Positions 1-12,488 of a DNA stretch of 64,000 nt are shown one piece after another; positions within the stretch are counted from its first letter, which is position 1, and each line of letters starts with the position of its first letter. The position numbers and the translations under genes were made by a program. The notes under the pieces were generated by a model. The model was given only the letters and a program-made list of their open reading frames with translations. It ran no database searches and had not been told where the DNA came from. The stretch is from the NCBI RefSeq assembly GCF_021155775.2, contig NC_060237.1:19304970-19368969 (forward strand), in the 5' to 3' direction. The DNA is from Neodiprion pinetum (taxonomy: Eukaryota > Arthropoda > Insecta > Hymenoptera > Diprionidae).

Positions 1-994
1 GCCGCAAGGGGTGAACATCCGGCCAAGCCCGAATGCCAGGGTTGCCGTGGGAATCAATTATTTTCGCAGTGGCTAACTACTCCGCATACGTACTTCATCC
101 CTCTTCCCCTCTCTGGCTATATAATTTATCCCGGCAAACGGACCGCCTCTGTCTCTCTGTCCATCCGTCCTCGGTCTCCAGGTTCCGAATTAACGATCCC
201 TTGCGATATTCGAATCCTAGGCCGCGAACAATTTTGGGTCCAATTAGCCTCACTCAGCTCGGCAAAACGCCGGTCTATGAATATTTCAAAAACATATTAG
301 CCACAGCGGGTGAACATGTCGCTGAATGTATTCGCTCGTCTAACGCGCAGCCCTTTCAGACTTTTCACCTGTCACTTCACACAGCCCTTCGGTTGCGGAG
401 AAACCAGAAATCCAAGCGAATCCGGCCGGCGTATCATTTCAGATAAGATAAATTGCCCAAGTTCTATCCCCACCTCAACGTCATACCAGTTTCTAATCCA
501 TTCAACTATCACGGAAAGGAATTTTCGGGCTTTCGTTGCGTCGTGTTGTGGAAGAATTTTGGTGCCCACATTGATATACCACGTATAGGTATGTGCAATA
601 ATAACCATTTCGTATAACTTATCATTTTTAGTCACATTTGATCTGCATTGAAAAAAAATTTCGTTCCAGTGGGTTTTTTTTTTTTCATTTCACTCATCGT
701 AGTTGACAAAAATGGCTCGCAAATTAAAGAGCGGTGAAACAGATGTGAAACCTTATATTCATTGGGAAATCGTGGTCTTGGATTTTGATTGAAAGTTAAT
801 TCGTAGTTTTTTTTATATCTTCAAATCGGTCGATTTGTGAAAAATGATAATTTCTTTAGGGTACTGGTTTCAGAATTTAAGAGTGAATTTAAATTTATTC
901 AGATTCACTTCTATCACAGGTCAGAGATGCTGTTTCAATCACATTCACTATCAATGATGTATTTAATCCCCATTTATCCCAAAAGTTACATATT
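1..994. other. Unassigned DNA
   Basis: Mixed-composition sequence with no reading frame I would defend on either strand and no recognisable repeat. Open frames present are short, overlap on several frames and lack convincing start or splice context. A T-run lies near 674-685. Confidence 0.5.
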
Positions 995-1296
995 CAGGGC
1001 CATTCCGAGTAAACTCCGTAATATGTTGGGCTGCCTACCACTGAGGGGAATAAATATCGATAAAACTTTGGTCAAGTCCAGTCGTATAATCACTTTAACT
1101 TCGGTACAGATTTTAAACAAGGATACAACTACTCGACAAAATCCACAGAACTTAGCAACGCGGGAAGTTCCAGCTCACTTGCGAGGACTTTAAGCGCGCT
1201 ACTTACCGATAACTCGATAAGTCTGTATTACCGATATTTGTTTCCCTCGGTGATAGGCAATCCAACACACTGCGACGTTTTCCCAGAAACACCATG
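995..1296. mobile_element. Hairpin MITE, TA/CAG-ended family, copy 1
   Basis: The two halves of this 302-bp segment are imperfect reverse complements over most of their length. The left arm begins CAGGGCCATTCCGAGTAAAC, and the right arm ends in the diverged complement followed by TA at 1297-1298. It aligns arm by arm with the element at 5655-5950, sharing the blocks CTACCACYGAG, AAATATCG and GTAGCGCGYTTAAAGTC. There is no coding capacity. A TA target plus CAG termini is typical of miniature elements mobilised by Tc1/mariner-type transposases; that assignment is inference. The left TA is not preserved (TT), which fits an older copy. Confidence 0.7.
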
Positions 1297-2639
1297 TACA
1301 TAGCCTCATCTAGAACACACACATGGAACACGTGGATTATATCAGAATTGCGCGATGCCTAGGCACGCGTTATAATATTTATGCGGCTATAAAATTTCTA
1401 TGCGCGTATACACAGAGAGGGCGCTGTTATGCGACGGGAAAGGGCTGCGTCGTAAGAGGTCGGGCAGATATGGACTTGGTACGTGAATAGAATAAGAGGC
1501 GGGATTGAAAATACGTCCAACCTGACACCCGCCCAAACACGTAGCTCCTCATGGCAGCGGCGAGCTCTGCAACGGGCCGAAAGAATCCGTCGTAACCTCT
1601 TCATTCCACGTTTCTTTCGCGAGGTAACACATCTTCAAAATGTCTTCTCCGTTTGAAAATTGAGCCATTTTGTTTTCCTTCATATCCACCACATTTTTTA
1701 GTAATTTCAACAATTTTCAAACCGTTCATGTAACGATACCCATTATAATTTGATTTTATACTAATTACAATTTACTCTGTCGGTATAACACACAAGGTGT
1801 ACCTGCGTTTGGAGACTTTCAGGATCAACTCCTGCAAGATATCATTTTCTCTTTTCTATATCCAGCTCCGTCCGTCCGTGGAACATGTAATGTTTCCCGG
1901 CAAATAATAGTAGTCCCATCGGTTTTGTAACGCGGTGAAATAACGCCGATTCACGCAACGCGTAAATCATTTTCTCGTTATCTATTTTTTCTCGTTTTAG
2001 TTTGATACGAGATACGTATTCTGTACATCTATCTTTTCCCGTTAGATTCAGTGCCAAGGTAATCGCTGGCTCAAACCTTATCAATCGTGAAAAATTTACT
2101 TCCTATATTCTACACTGCTATACTTATAAAACTTTTCACATTGATTGATCACCTGTCAAATTTTGTGTACACTATATATTTCGAAATTTGTCCAATTATT
2201 TCAGGAATTTTAACATTATCTTAGAACTTTTCTATATTTCACAGATTTTTCGAAGTTTCACAGGATCCCATAAAATTTAGAACACTGTCAAAATATTTGA
2301 GATGATTACAGAAAATTAAAACAAATGAGATTTCGGTCAATTTCAAACGATATCAAAGATTTGAATCCCCGGTGTTTATTCGGTTTCTATGAGCGTTGAT
2401 CGATATCAAATTGCATATTCAGCGGGTGAAAAATTGAGATATTAAAAATATGAACCATTTTTTAGACCGCACAAAGCGGCTCTCTAACCTCATGGAATGC
2501 CTAATAGTATGAAGATTTTTAGATTTCTTAACAAAATAAACTGAACCTTCACCTACCCATATAAAACACTCGAAACTATACTCGGAATTGACCACGAGGA
2601 ATGCTGATGGAATGATAAAAAAATATATATATATGTATA
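1297..2639. other. Unassigned DNA
   Basis: AT-rich sequence without a supportable gene. It contains a CTCF-like core (AGAGGGCGCT, 1416-1425) that is about as frequent as chance allows. Nothing else stands out apart from a short (TA)n run near 2622-2640. Confidence 0.5.
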
Positions 2640-2960
2640 TCGCTTCAACGGAGGTGAGTGTGATGAAGTGCAAGATCCGCACAGCCGAGGCGTTCGCATG
2701 GTTCTAAAACTAGGAGAACGAGAGGAGGAGGAATGGCAGGATGGATTATTCCATTCGTGCAGCAATGATGAAGGAGTTTGAGCGAATACAGATCGAGTGT
2801 ACACCGGGAAGCTGGTTTCAAGGAAGAGGGTGAGCAGGATGAAGAAGAGGAACTAAACCAAGAGAAAACGAGATGAGTCGGAATGCATTTGAGCGGGTGA
2901 AGAGCGTTCCTCCCTGGTTCCTGCAGCGATGCGAGTAACAATGGAGCCGGAATAAGAAAA
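2640..2960 (+). other. Purine-rich tract
   Basis: The plus strand is strongly enriched in A and G (GAGGAGGAGGAATGG, GAAGAAGAGG and similar). The complementary strand carries an open frame of about 200 codons extending to 3271. Its protein is biased to Ser, Leu, Pro and Cys, as expected from translating a polypyrimidine strand, so I do not call a gene. Confidence 0.4.
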
Positions 2961-5654
2961 GAGCTTTTCGCAAGTGAGGCTGGGGGCGAAGATTCGGCCG
3001 GGAGAAACAATTGCATCTGCGCCCCCGAGGTGGGATCCTGCAGTAAACGACTGATGCCTCGAGAATTACTTTGCCAGATGTTTTTCGAATTCTTATTCGC
3101 CTGCAAGTATCTAGCGTGTGAAACTTTTCCGCGCCAATTGCAGAGGCTTAAATTGCAGGGTGAAACCATGCAGATATCGCCAAGTATCGTTTCAGGATGT
3201 GCGTTACACGTTATATATGCAATTTTGGGCACACCTACGTTACACGTAAGCCTTGTATATTTCTTATACACGCGTAGTATATGTATATGGATTTCGTAAC
3301 GGACCCACTAAATATTTCACATACATCCGCATGTGACCCTCGTGACGCGGACGGTGTAATTCGAAAACCACTTTCCTGATTAAAACCTGCACGTATACAT
3401 GCATGTTTGATCAGGTGAAAAACCAGAGGCCCGCGCCAGCTTGCAGCAGAGATTGCGTGCTGATTTATAATATAATCTAACCGATACCTTTCCTCGTTAT
3501 TTTACACGTTTGAAAAGTAATTCGATTGCGAGATTTGCTCAAATGCTATGCTGTGCGTTACGAGTTGGAAGGGGGCTCAACTGTAGCCGGATAAACAAAA
3601 AAGCTTGGCTTTTTGCAATTACGGACATGATAGTTGCATTTTGAAATGGTTAACGATACCGAGGGCAAAACGGGTACATTCACAAAAAAAAAAAAACGAT
3701 TTGAAGTGAATTTTAAACGAAAGACTGTTTATAAATTTTAGGGAAATTGGTGAAATAAATTAGAAAATCAAGTACTGTTTTAAAGCCTGAGCTACCACTA
3801 TTTTGTAACCGGAAGTCGGTCGAGCCATTTCTCTGTAATTTGAGATAGACGTATTACTAATTGCTGAAAAATGTATAACTTTCCCGTCCCTCAACCGGAA
3901 GCAGTAGAAGCTTTGAAAGTTTCATCGATCATCTCGACCCAATATCTACTTGATTTTCCACCGCCTCGTCCAAATCGATGAAGCCGTCCACCTACAATTC
4001 AGGATGTAATATTTCCTGAGTTCACACACGCACACACGCACTTGTTGAGAAATACTAGAAAACAGTTGTATGTGCGATGAAACGTGTTTACTAGTCAGAG
4101 ACTTGTCATTTTTTTTTTTTTTTTTTTGCGAAGCGACGTTTTCCCTAATAAAAATAGGTACTACAATAGACATTCCGCTTCGCGAGCGCGTTTCAAAAGT
4201 ATACCTGATCTTTATTATAGAAAAAGAATTTTATCTTTACGCTACAAAAGTTTCCAATAAAATTCAATCCATCATTTTTACTACAGCGATATTCAGGGGT
4301 TGTTTTTCCGAGCTACGCCAGCGTGTAAAACCATCTTCTCAAATAGGTATGTGGGGAAAAAAATAACCGTTGACAAAAACGAGGTTTTTTATTTATTACC
4401 TACCGCACGCGCATTGTCTGCACGCATGCAACCGAGTATCTGCAGAGAAATGCAGATCGTATCGGATGCGCTGCGGTTGAATCGAAGGCAAAACTAAAAC
4501 ATCGTGGAAACGCATTTTCGAGATACGAGACGCGAGGAACGGGTCCGTATGCACCTTGTGCGGAGGAGCGGAGAAACAGGGTAGGATTGGGGCGGGTAGT
4601 TACGTGCAATATGTGAGCCACCCTTCTACCCACTTGGCTCGTCTCGTCGCGCTACAATAGGTGCAGTAATATCCCCGGGCTTGAGCTTACGAATATTACA
4701 AGGTGCAAGGCTGACGTTTTACACGGAGAAGAGCACCGCACCTGATATGTATATGTATTTTCCCCCCATATTCTGATATGCATTTTACCGGAGCGTGAAA
4801 CGCGCTGTGTCTTTCGGGCGTGACGAGGTGGCGGTGGGGCGAAACCTCCGAGCTCCACTTTCGGAAAAAACAGCGAGTCAAATTTTATAGAAATTGAAAT
4901 ATACGCTCGCAGCGAGCCGGAATGCGAGGCGGGGAAATTTTTTTCTCCGATTTCATATTTCCATTCTTTTGATACTCAATTTTCATTTCCCAGTTCGAAT
5001 TTATTCAAATTCGAGCGAATGATTTCACGGCTAAAAATTTTACCATCGTCCCGCGTATTTTAATATCGCTAATACGGAGGCTGTGGATAAGAAAAAAATT
5101 GCCTTCTTTTTTTTCTTGACTGTAGGAATTAATCTCGACTCGTTTCTTTTTCCAAACTCATCCTTTATACGTCCAATTACAACATATTTTTATTTCATCC
5201 TTTCTTCATTCTTCTCTCTTCGTGCGAACGCGTGCCATCCGTTCTATTCGAAGAGGAGCCCCGCCGTGTCTTCAATTATTAACAACGGCAGCTGAGTGCC
5301 ACTGAGGCGCCTTGAATAATAAGAGGCTTCGAAAATGGTGAAACGAGCTTACACCGAAGAACCGGACCTTCAAAGCTCGTACGCCATACCTGCCTGTGAC
5401 CACAGGTCGATTTCCTTCTCATTTGCGGTAAAACTAATCCAGGTCATCGCTACGCGACATCTTTCTTCGATCAAAGAAAAAGTTGTCGAGTAATTGATAA
5501 GAGAGGGAGTCTGGAATCTACCGTCTGTTCGTAAGAAAAATATGGTTTGCTTTTTAGTTTCAGTAGATATAACAAAAGAATGGAAATCCCCTTAATTGCA
5601 GCATTTGGATCCTTCGATCAATCATAATCGAGGTAATTTTGAACTTAGGTTATA
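2961..5654. other. Unassigned DNA
   Basis: No gene or element I can support. It contains A and T homopolymers (3685-3697, 4110-4127), a short (CA)n-like stretch near 4023-4040 and a CTCF-like core at 4826-4835 (AGGTGGCGGT). Confidence 0.45.
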
Positions 5655-5950
5655 CAGCGTGTTTCCGAATAAACGCCACAGTACTGTGAGTCGCCTACCA
5701 CCGAGAGGTACAAATATCGTTAAGACAGACCTACCAAATAATCGGTAAGTAGCGCGTTTAAAGTCATCGCGAGTGAGCTGGAAGTGACCGTGTTGCTAAT
5801 TGTAAGTTGTGCGCAGCTCACTCACGAGGACTTCAAACGCGCTACCTACCGAGTTAACTACCGATAAGTCAGTAGGTCTGTTTTAACGATATTTGTGCCC
5901 CTCGGTGGTATGCAATCCAGCATACAGGGTGTTTACTCGCAATCACCCTG
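5655..5950. mobile_element. Hairpin MITE, TA/CAG-ended family, copy 2
   Basis: A 296-bp foldback flanked directly by TA on both sides (5653-5654 and 5951-5952). The left terminus reads CAGCGTGTTTCCGAATAAAC; the right terminus reads, on the other strand, CAGGGTGATTGCGAGTAAAC. The arms run about 130 bp each and include a shared block CTACCACCGAG...CAAATATCGTTAA; only some 25-35 bp at the centre are unpaired. It is related arm by arm to 995-1296. No coding content. The TA duplication and terminal CAG suggest a Tc1/mariner-dependent miniature element. Confidence 0.85.
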
Positions 5951-8250
5951 TACGACACACATTGTACTGCCCGCAATGTTTTGTATGATGAATTGATTTT
6001 TTTATTTGAAAACATTAAGCCCGGATGTAACGAGTTTATGATACTGGACAACTGGGACGGGCGCTGGTTTCGTTTTTACGAAGCAGTATATCAAGCAAAG
6101 TCCGTCCAGCTCGCCGCTTATCTCTAGACAGATCACCCAGCTTACCATTAATACGGATGTCACTTACATTTCAGCTCAGGCAGTAAAGCGTGGTTTTAAA
6201 TCGTTATTAAAAACCGGTTAAACGCTTTAGGAGTGCGGTTTGAAAAAATTAGTCTCACCGTTCAATATTTTCATTTTTCGTTTCCTCCAACCAATCCAGA
6301 TTTTCCCGCACACAGAGTTTCCAATATCCTGCAATTCGGCGACAGTATTTATCTTCTCTTTTCCATTTTTCAAAATTAAATGAAAAGCTCATATTTAGTC
6401 GAGATCCGCGTGAAAGCTTTGTTGGAATGGGACAGTCGAACGGTCAATTTTGATTCATACCTTGACAATGTACCCTCGGCATGATCGGACCGCAGCTCCG
6501 ATAATTATTCAATTGTAGTTTTAAGTTGAACCGCGAAATTATTGTTTGAATAATGGGAAAATTTATCGCACGAGAATATATATATTGAATCGTGTTTGTA
6601 AACGGCGGAGCAAATACTCGATAGCCGTATTCATATAACTGTACGAATACCTTATCATTCTCGAATCGCTTGATTAACGGGCGAAATTTACCCTAATTAT
6701 TTATCAACACGTACATTGCAGTCGGATTTGTCCCATGCGGCTATTCACTATAAAATATTCACGCGTTTCCGATTATCCTACCGCTGCAGGAAGAACAGTT
6801 TGAACGATAATTATAATCTCACTGCAGTGTTGCATGCGAGTGAGTGCAAAATCTCTTTTACAGTAACGTCTATTTTGTTAAATCGCACGGCAAAGCTCCA
6901 AACTTTCTTTAAACCTAGTCAAACCGAGCGAATAAATAAGTTCCATGTTCCGAAACCGAGGGTGGCCAAAATACCCGGCCTGTGGTTCCTGCAGGATTGC
7001 GAAGTTGACGGGCACTCGACACGCCTTTAATGGACCCTTAGTCGAAGCGACGCGTCGCCCGTGTTTAGCAACCGTATACGACGTGTTGAGTAAAGCTAAT
7101 CCGCAACTTTGCACGAAAGCTCTCGTTGTTCTACCAGTATCGTTTACCGGCTGCAGGTGTTGGTTACACCTCGAGATAGCCGCCGTTCGGGTGTGTGCGT
7201 CGAAATAACTACACGAACTACGATTGCAGGGTGAGGAGGCGTGTTTGTCTTGGAAGGAACTTTCCACCGCGGTGCTGGTGCACGTTCGAACGGATAGTCG
7301 AGTGCGAAGCCAAAGTCCATAATGCTCTGTACAGTGTGTTCCCTGCAGGTCGAACATGACTCGGGGAAACGTGACACCGGGAAACGAGGAGCAGCCCGAT
7401 CGTTAAATTAATCGACTTCTAATGCAATACTTTGCACAGCTGCTGCAGGCTCAGCTCCTCTCCGCACTCAAGTGGACCATGTGATTCCAACTTTCCCGAT
7501 GAAACTCGACGAGACCAGAAATTACGGGTAATGGAAGGATAAAAGGAAAGAAAATCCTTCGCTAATCGTATCCGTTTTAAACTTTCGTCGATGGTTCGAG
7601 GCACGGATACGATTCCTGAAGGGAGGCTCTCTTCCACTGAGCTGTCGGGTTATTCAGAGATAGAATTTCGCCACCGGTAGGCGGTTGTTAAAAGACATCC
7701 TGTTGCCCTGCGGACTACAACCGGAAGCGCACAGTTGGTGACTGTAACGGAGTTGGAATAAGTTAGAAACCCACTGGATGAACGTAGCGGATTGCTTTCA
7801 TTTGACAATCGCACGTAAAGTTGGTGAGTTACTCTAACGTGACTCAATTTTGATAATCCTCTAAGTTATACCTACTCTTGACACGTGCTAATGGAAACAG
7901 CGATGAAATTCTACGTGCCTACATACCTGAGTTACCTGTATGTATAATTATGTACTTCAGGCCTGACGTCGTATCAATTTAATTATGAAAATGCGGGTTT
8001 CAATTTGGATGTACAAGATGTAAAAAAATTATCAGTCGCCGTTTCAGCAGATGATTCTCCAGGTCAAGGTCGGTGAAGATCCTGTAAGATATGTCCTCGC
8101 AAAATTGATCTTGATTTTGATTATCAAGGTCAAATGAGGTGAAAAAAAATTTATATTCCTAAAAAATTTTACACGTCGAAAGGAACAAAAGTCTGATAAA
8201 AAATGGTCTTTGAACGTATGAAAAAAATCCATACGATCAGGAATAAATTA
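5951..8250. other. Unassigned DNA
   Basis: No supportable gene. The 6940-7850 part is relatively GC-rich and has several open frames on both strands, the longest about 160 codons on the minus strand (6878-7357). None has family features, good start context or splice signals that single it out. Confidence 0.4.
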
Positions 8251-9116
8251 CAAAGCGACATTCCACCGAATTTTTAGGTTATTTAGTGAATTCTCTTCAT
8301 CTGTCAGTTCGAAAAACGGATTTTTCAGTCTCTGATCTATGAGTTATGACCTAACTGAGAAAAAGAGCGTCTTCAAGACTAACTGAAAAAAAACAGAGAA
8401 GGAAACAGAACTCCTACGAATATCAGCACCAATGTTGCTTACGAGCACGAGTATTCAAATGATCTTGAAACTTTTGTGACGGTGAGAAATAATCCGATAA
8501 TAAATAGGTAACTGAGTCTGATATCTTGTAAAAATTCTAACAGTAAGTAAACAATTTAACGAATGGTCACTCGAAGTAGATGATTAAAAAAACAATTGTT
8601 TCTTGTGTGGTTACTCGGCCAACGAATATTATTTTAAAAACAGTCAGTCTCGAATTTGAAAATGAGAACACCTGTTCAAAATAAAAGTCGCTTTTTCCAT
8701 ATTGTTCTTTTTATGAGACTTCTTTGGCTCGTTATTCGTTTGAAACGCACAGGGAACCCTTTATTTTACGTAGGCTGAATTCGTGGATTGCTCAATATTA
8801 CAACATAAATAAATGAATAATTTTAAGTGACGTTCGGTTAAAAAAAAGTTTCAGTACTTGTCAGCTCATACCATATTTGCTCCCATTTTCTGTTCCACTA
8901 AAACGTTAAAATTGTTTGAATAACCGTTCCCGTCAGCGATGTTAGAGCTAATATTCGTTGAGTTTCTATGTTTGTTTTTTACGTTACTCTTAGAAATCAG
9001 TTTTTTATCAGTTAGGTCCATATTTCATGAATCAGAGACTCGACAAGCCGTTTGTTGAACTGACAGTTGACGAGAATTCACTAAATAATATCACAATTTG
9101 TTGGAATGTCGATTTG
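8251..9116. mobile_element. 866-bp non-autonomous DNA transposon with ~120-bp TIRs
   Basis: Left arm (8251-8374) and right arm (8993-9116) are reverse complements at roughly three-quarters identity. Both start with CAAA(G/T)CGACATTCC and contain TTATTTAGTGAATTCTC and ACCTAACTGA. TA dinucleotides flank both ends (8249-8250, 9117-9118). The 620-bp interior is AT-rich and encodes no transposase, so the element would depend on one supplied in trans. A TA target and long terminal inverted repeats fit the Tc1/mariner group, by inference. I see no second copy in the window. Confidence 0.8.
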
Positions 9117-9182
9117 TAAAATTTTCTATAATACCACTGGAATACGAAGAAATTCTGTTCCTGGGTTACAATTTTTACACAG

Positions 9183-9310
9183 ATCAAAGATCACAGAGTC
9201 TCCATTTCATAGAAATCACATTACGTTGGTATAATTTAAACGAACAGTCGATAAGTGTCTTGGAGAACGAAGGCTGCACGACTCGGGAGTTTAGAAGGAT
9301 GAAAAAACAG
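9183..9310 (+). CDS. Candidate internal exon (weak)
   Basis: An acceptor (TTACAATTTTTACACAG, ending 9182) is followed by 128 nt open in one frame: two bases completing a codon, then 42 codons. It ends at an excellent donor, CAG|GTGAGA at 9311. The peptide resembles no family I know. It starts 66 bp outside the transposon at 8251-9116, so it could also be unselected flank. Splice-site quality is the only support and no partner exon was identified. Confidence 0.17.
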
Positions 9311-11949
9311 GTGAGAATTCCTTATTCGATACCGTGATGTTTGGCTTGACTGGACAATATTTGAGGCGCGAAAACTTTGATGGGTGTGTGTGACGAGGGT
9401 GAGGAGAGGGGAGAAGCAAAATAGTAGATTCCATGAAACTGCTCAGCGGAGGTGGCTTGTGTCGTGAATAAAATTGGGGCTGTTTATCTAATCCAACCAA
9501 CGGAAATTCCATTCCATTCGTTGGCACTCGCGGGCACCTTTATTGTCACTCTTATTTATTTCATTCCTGCCATTTCCGCGCCTTATTCCTTTTCTCGCGC
9601 ATCCTTCCGTGCTCACTTCAACTACCTATGGGGTTACTTTTTCTCCGACTTTGCCTCCCCGAAACGGAAACCTGCCTCCTCATTCTCCCCGTGATCCTCA
9701 TTCTCAGCAACTCGGTCTTCGCTACCCACTGCGGGGTTATGGCCGGTTACATATTGCTCACACCTTCGCATCCGAGAAAGCCACATCCGTGCTTTCTGAC
9801 AAGCCTTACGCACATCGTTTCGTGCCAAATTTACCTAAATAATTCAACCCCGGAATCTGCTCAACGCCATCCGCTAGGACAGCGAATCCTTGACGGAGGG
9901 ATAAACGGCTCTTCACAACCTGCGTGTGATATTGTTTTTGTGTATCTACATCATTTTCATCGGTTCTCAGGTGAGAAACATCCTTCAGTTTTTCAGGGAC
10001 AGACTCTGAAATCTGGACGTTAAAGGAGAAAAGTTTGTTCATGAGTTCAATGATCTGACCGAGGCTTGGTTCAGTTTTCTCAAAATGAGAGGAAAAATTT
10101 GGAGGATTTATTCGATTGCATGTTCAGTTAGTAATCAGACGACGAAAGAATCCAATTACCGCGAGAATTGCTTGAAGATAACAGCCCTAATACCTTTGAT
10201 TGGACTGTTGAACATTTTTAAGCTTCTTTCGTGGATTGGACTGATTCTTCTTCGCGAGAATCTTGACTCGGTGTCTGAGTTGTCCGAACGGTTACGATGA
10301 AATCTTAATACTGTCGGAAACTTAAGCCTCTGGTGGAGTTATACCGGCTGGTGTGCTTTCTTCGTCCAGGCATTTGACCTGCCCAGGCATCCAGGAACCC
10401 GTCAACTAAATTAATTATGCAGTCACGCCTCTGGCTCGATTTTCGACACTCTGCATGCGGCTATCCATATCCATGCAAATCACGGCTTCAATTTCTCAAA
10501 TTAATACCGAGTATAAGGTATTAATGTAATTGCGTATATATACAAACCGTTCGCTATTCGTAGACTACTTGTGTTACATTCTATATTCATTGAAATTTTT
10601 CGAAGCTGCCTAAAACTTACACCACCATTAATACAAGAGCTGTGTTATTATCATAAATCCCATACGAACGTTTCTTTAACCATATCTTGTTACATGGGTA
10701 CAGATCTTATTGAATCTTTGACGTGGGCTTACTTAAACTCGAGTATGCTTTTAAGTAGGACTTGAATGTTAGCAGACGGCTACAACAGTAGATATACATA
10801 TAACGTACAGACATATAATTCTGAGAAACGGAAAAATGTTCGTTCTCTTTTGCCGTAGATATATTTGTTTGTTATCCTTTTCTTTTTTTTTTCCCCCCAT
10901 TCCGTGCTATTTATAGGTACAATCCATACTTTTACCTAACGCTGGATTCCATAACAGAGACTTTATCCGGGAATCCAAATAACACCTCCTCGAAGAAAAT
11001 ATCCGCGCTACGGTGTCCTTTTGACAAGGTAAAAAAAGGTAGGGTATAAATCTTGTTGTGGAAAACGAATAAGCAAAATTACAAGAAATCTTTCTCCATC
11101 CTCGCAAGTAAGCGGCTTCCGTCACAAATCCTCGCCATATTTCGTCGCCTTTGGTAGAAACATGAATATAAGTATATTTATTATAATTAATACAACGCAA
11201 AGGATTTTTCCGAGGAAAAGTTTTGCTCCCTACGCCAGGTTAATTTCATCGTTTGATTCATACGCCAGACGAGCCTTTCTTCCTCTCGCTTGGTACAGCT
11301 CCTCCAGCTCTGACTTCTCGGCTTCTTTCCTTCTCCTTCTCCCCGATCCTTTGTCCTGACCAGGACATTTCCCCCTTTTACCCGCCGACCCGGTATACTT
11401 ACTATTCAAACGAACTCCTTTGCAAAAAGCTTTGTGCACAGACGCCCTCGACGCCCGCCTCGCCGTCTTGCCGCACGTCCGGAGCTGCCTGATCTCCCTA
11501 ATTTCGTGACAAAAAACCCCTTCGTTTGAAACGGGAACCGGATCTCTCCCGGGGAACAGTCTACGCGGGTCTTATAATTGATCCTGTCACGGTCACACTG
11601 AATGAAAATAAATAATTGCGAACACGCGATTCGAGTCAATTACGCCGACAAGCCGGTGCAAATTTGATCATTCGTAACCGCGATCCCTTGGGATATTGAA
11701 GGAATTCTTTGACCGGTTCAACACGTTTCAGAACGGTCTCTATTCAGTGAAAAAGACAAACGTAAACCAAAAGTTAGGGTGATTGATCGGCAGAAAATCG
11801 ATACTCGTTTTTATTTCATTACGACATAATTTTAGATCGAGTATTTATCGAAATTATTGTATTTCCAAGCAACGAAGACCTTCTTAAGAATATAAATATA
11901 AAAATTACTTCACTTGTTGAAGAAAAATTAGATAGCGATCCGTCGTTTC
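9311..11949. other. Unassigned DNA with pyrimidine-rich islands
   Basis: Two stretches, 9480-9700 and 11270-11480, are strongly C/T-rich on the plus strand and CpG-containing. Frames across them are open because pyrimidine-rich DNA lacks stop codons, not because of visible coding constraint. The rest is AT-rich, with no gene supported. Confidence 0.45.
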
Positions 11950-11954
11950 AAATC

Positions 11955-12255
11955 GCTTCAGAATTGTAAAAAATCTGTTAAAGTCGTTCGATTCCACTCT
12001 GCGATAGCTTGTTTCATTTAAAAGACTATTTTCTACCAATTCGCCGGAATGATTAATTTTTTTTTTTTTTGAATAGTACAATGCTGCTCCGATATTGATT
12101 ACGATCAATAATAATGTCAATGTTAAAAATTTACTACTGTAGGAAAATAAATCCTGTTGCGATAGACCTATTTATAGGAAATTATAGGCTTTTGAATAAA
12201 ATGAGCCATCATAGAATGAAATCGAACTATCATAATAGATTTTCAAAGAGATTAT
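11955..12255. repeat. Old, diverged inverted repeat
   Basis: About 70-85 bp on each side (roughly 11960-12045 and 12175-12255) are reverse complements at about 60-70% identity. The translations of the two arms, read outward, share the pattern LLN..S..R..SN..NRF. Divergent small open frames therefore resemble each other at 11905-12120 (minus) and 12114-12362 (plus). Differences between arms are often amino-acid changing and frequently transitions, which looks like neutral decay of an inverted repeat rather than two selected peptides. A T-run (12058-12070) separates the arms. Confidence 0.45.
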
Positions 12256-12410
12256 CGTGGCTTACGAAAAAACAAAAAACAATACGATTATCTCTTAAGA
12301 AAATTGATTACGAGATAATTTCTACTCGATATAAACTTGGCAATAAATTTCAAAGAAGCTAGGGTGATTCGTGTTATGTTTTTTTTTTTCGTTTCGTTCA
12401 TTTTTCTTAG

Positions 12411-12488
12411 ATTAATCTCATCGGCGATCCTTTGAACGCATTATTCGGTTCCAGCCTGAGCGGCAATTCAGCGGCAACATCTTGGTGA
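12411..12488 (+). CDS. Candidate terminal exon after a strong acceptor
   Basis: The acceptor is among the best in the window: an almost uninterrupted polypyrimidine run from 12377 ending TTTTTCTTAG at 12410. Read in phase 0 the exon gives 25 residues beginning INLIGDPLNALFGSS, then TGA at 12486-12488. The other two phases stop early. The exon is richer in G+C than its upstream flank, as coding exons tend to be here. No upstream exon was found; its intron would contain the inverted repeat at 11955-12255. Downstream AAG|GTGAAT (about 12534) could instead be a donor of a longer non-coding exon. Function unknown. Confidence 0.28.
   Translation: MNLIGDPLNALFGSSLSGNSAATSW

Noticed and set aside
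2645..3271. Longest open frame (208 codons, minus strand)
   Set aside because: Lies on the pyrimidine strand of a purine-rich tract; Ser/Leu/Pro/Cys-biased product, no domain, no promoter or splice context.
6878..7357. 160-codon minus-strand frame
   Set aside because: Overlaps open plus-strand frames in moderately GC-rich DNA; no family features, and such lengths are expected by chance in 64 kb.
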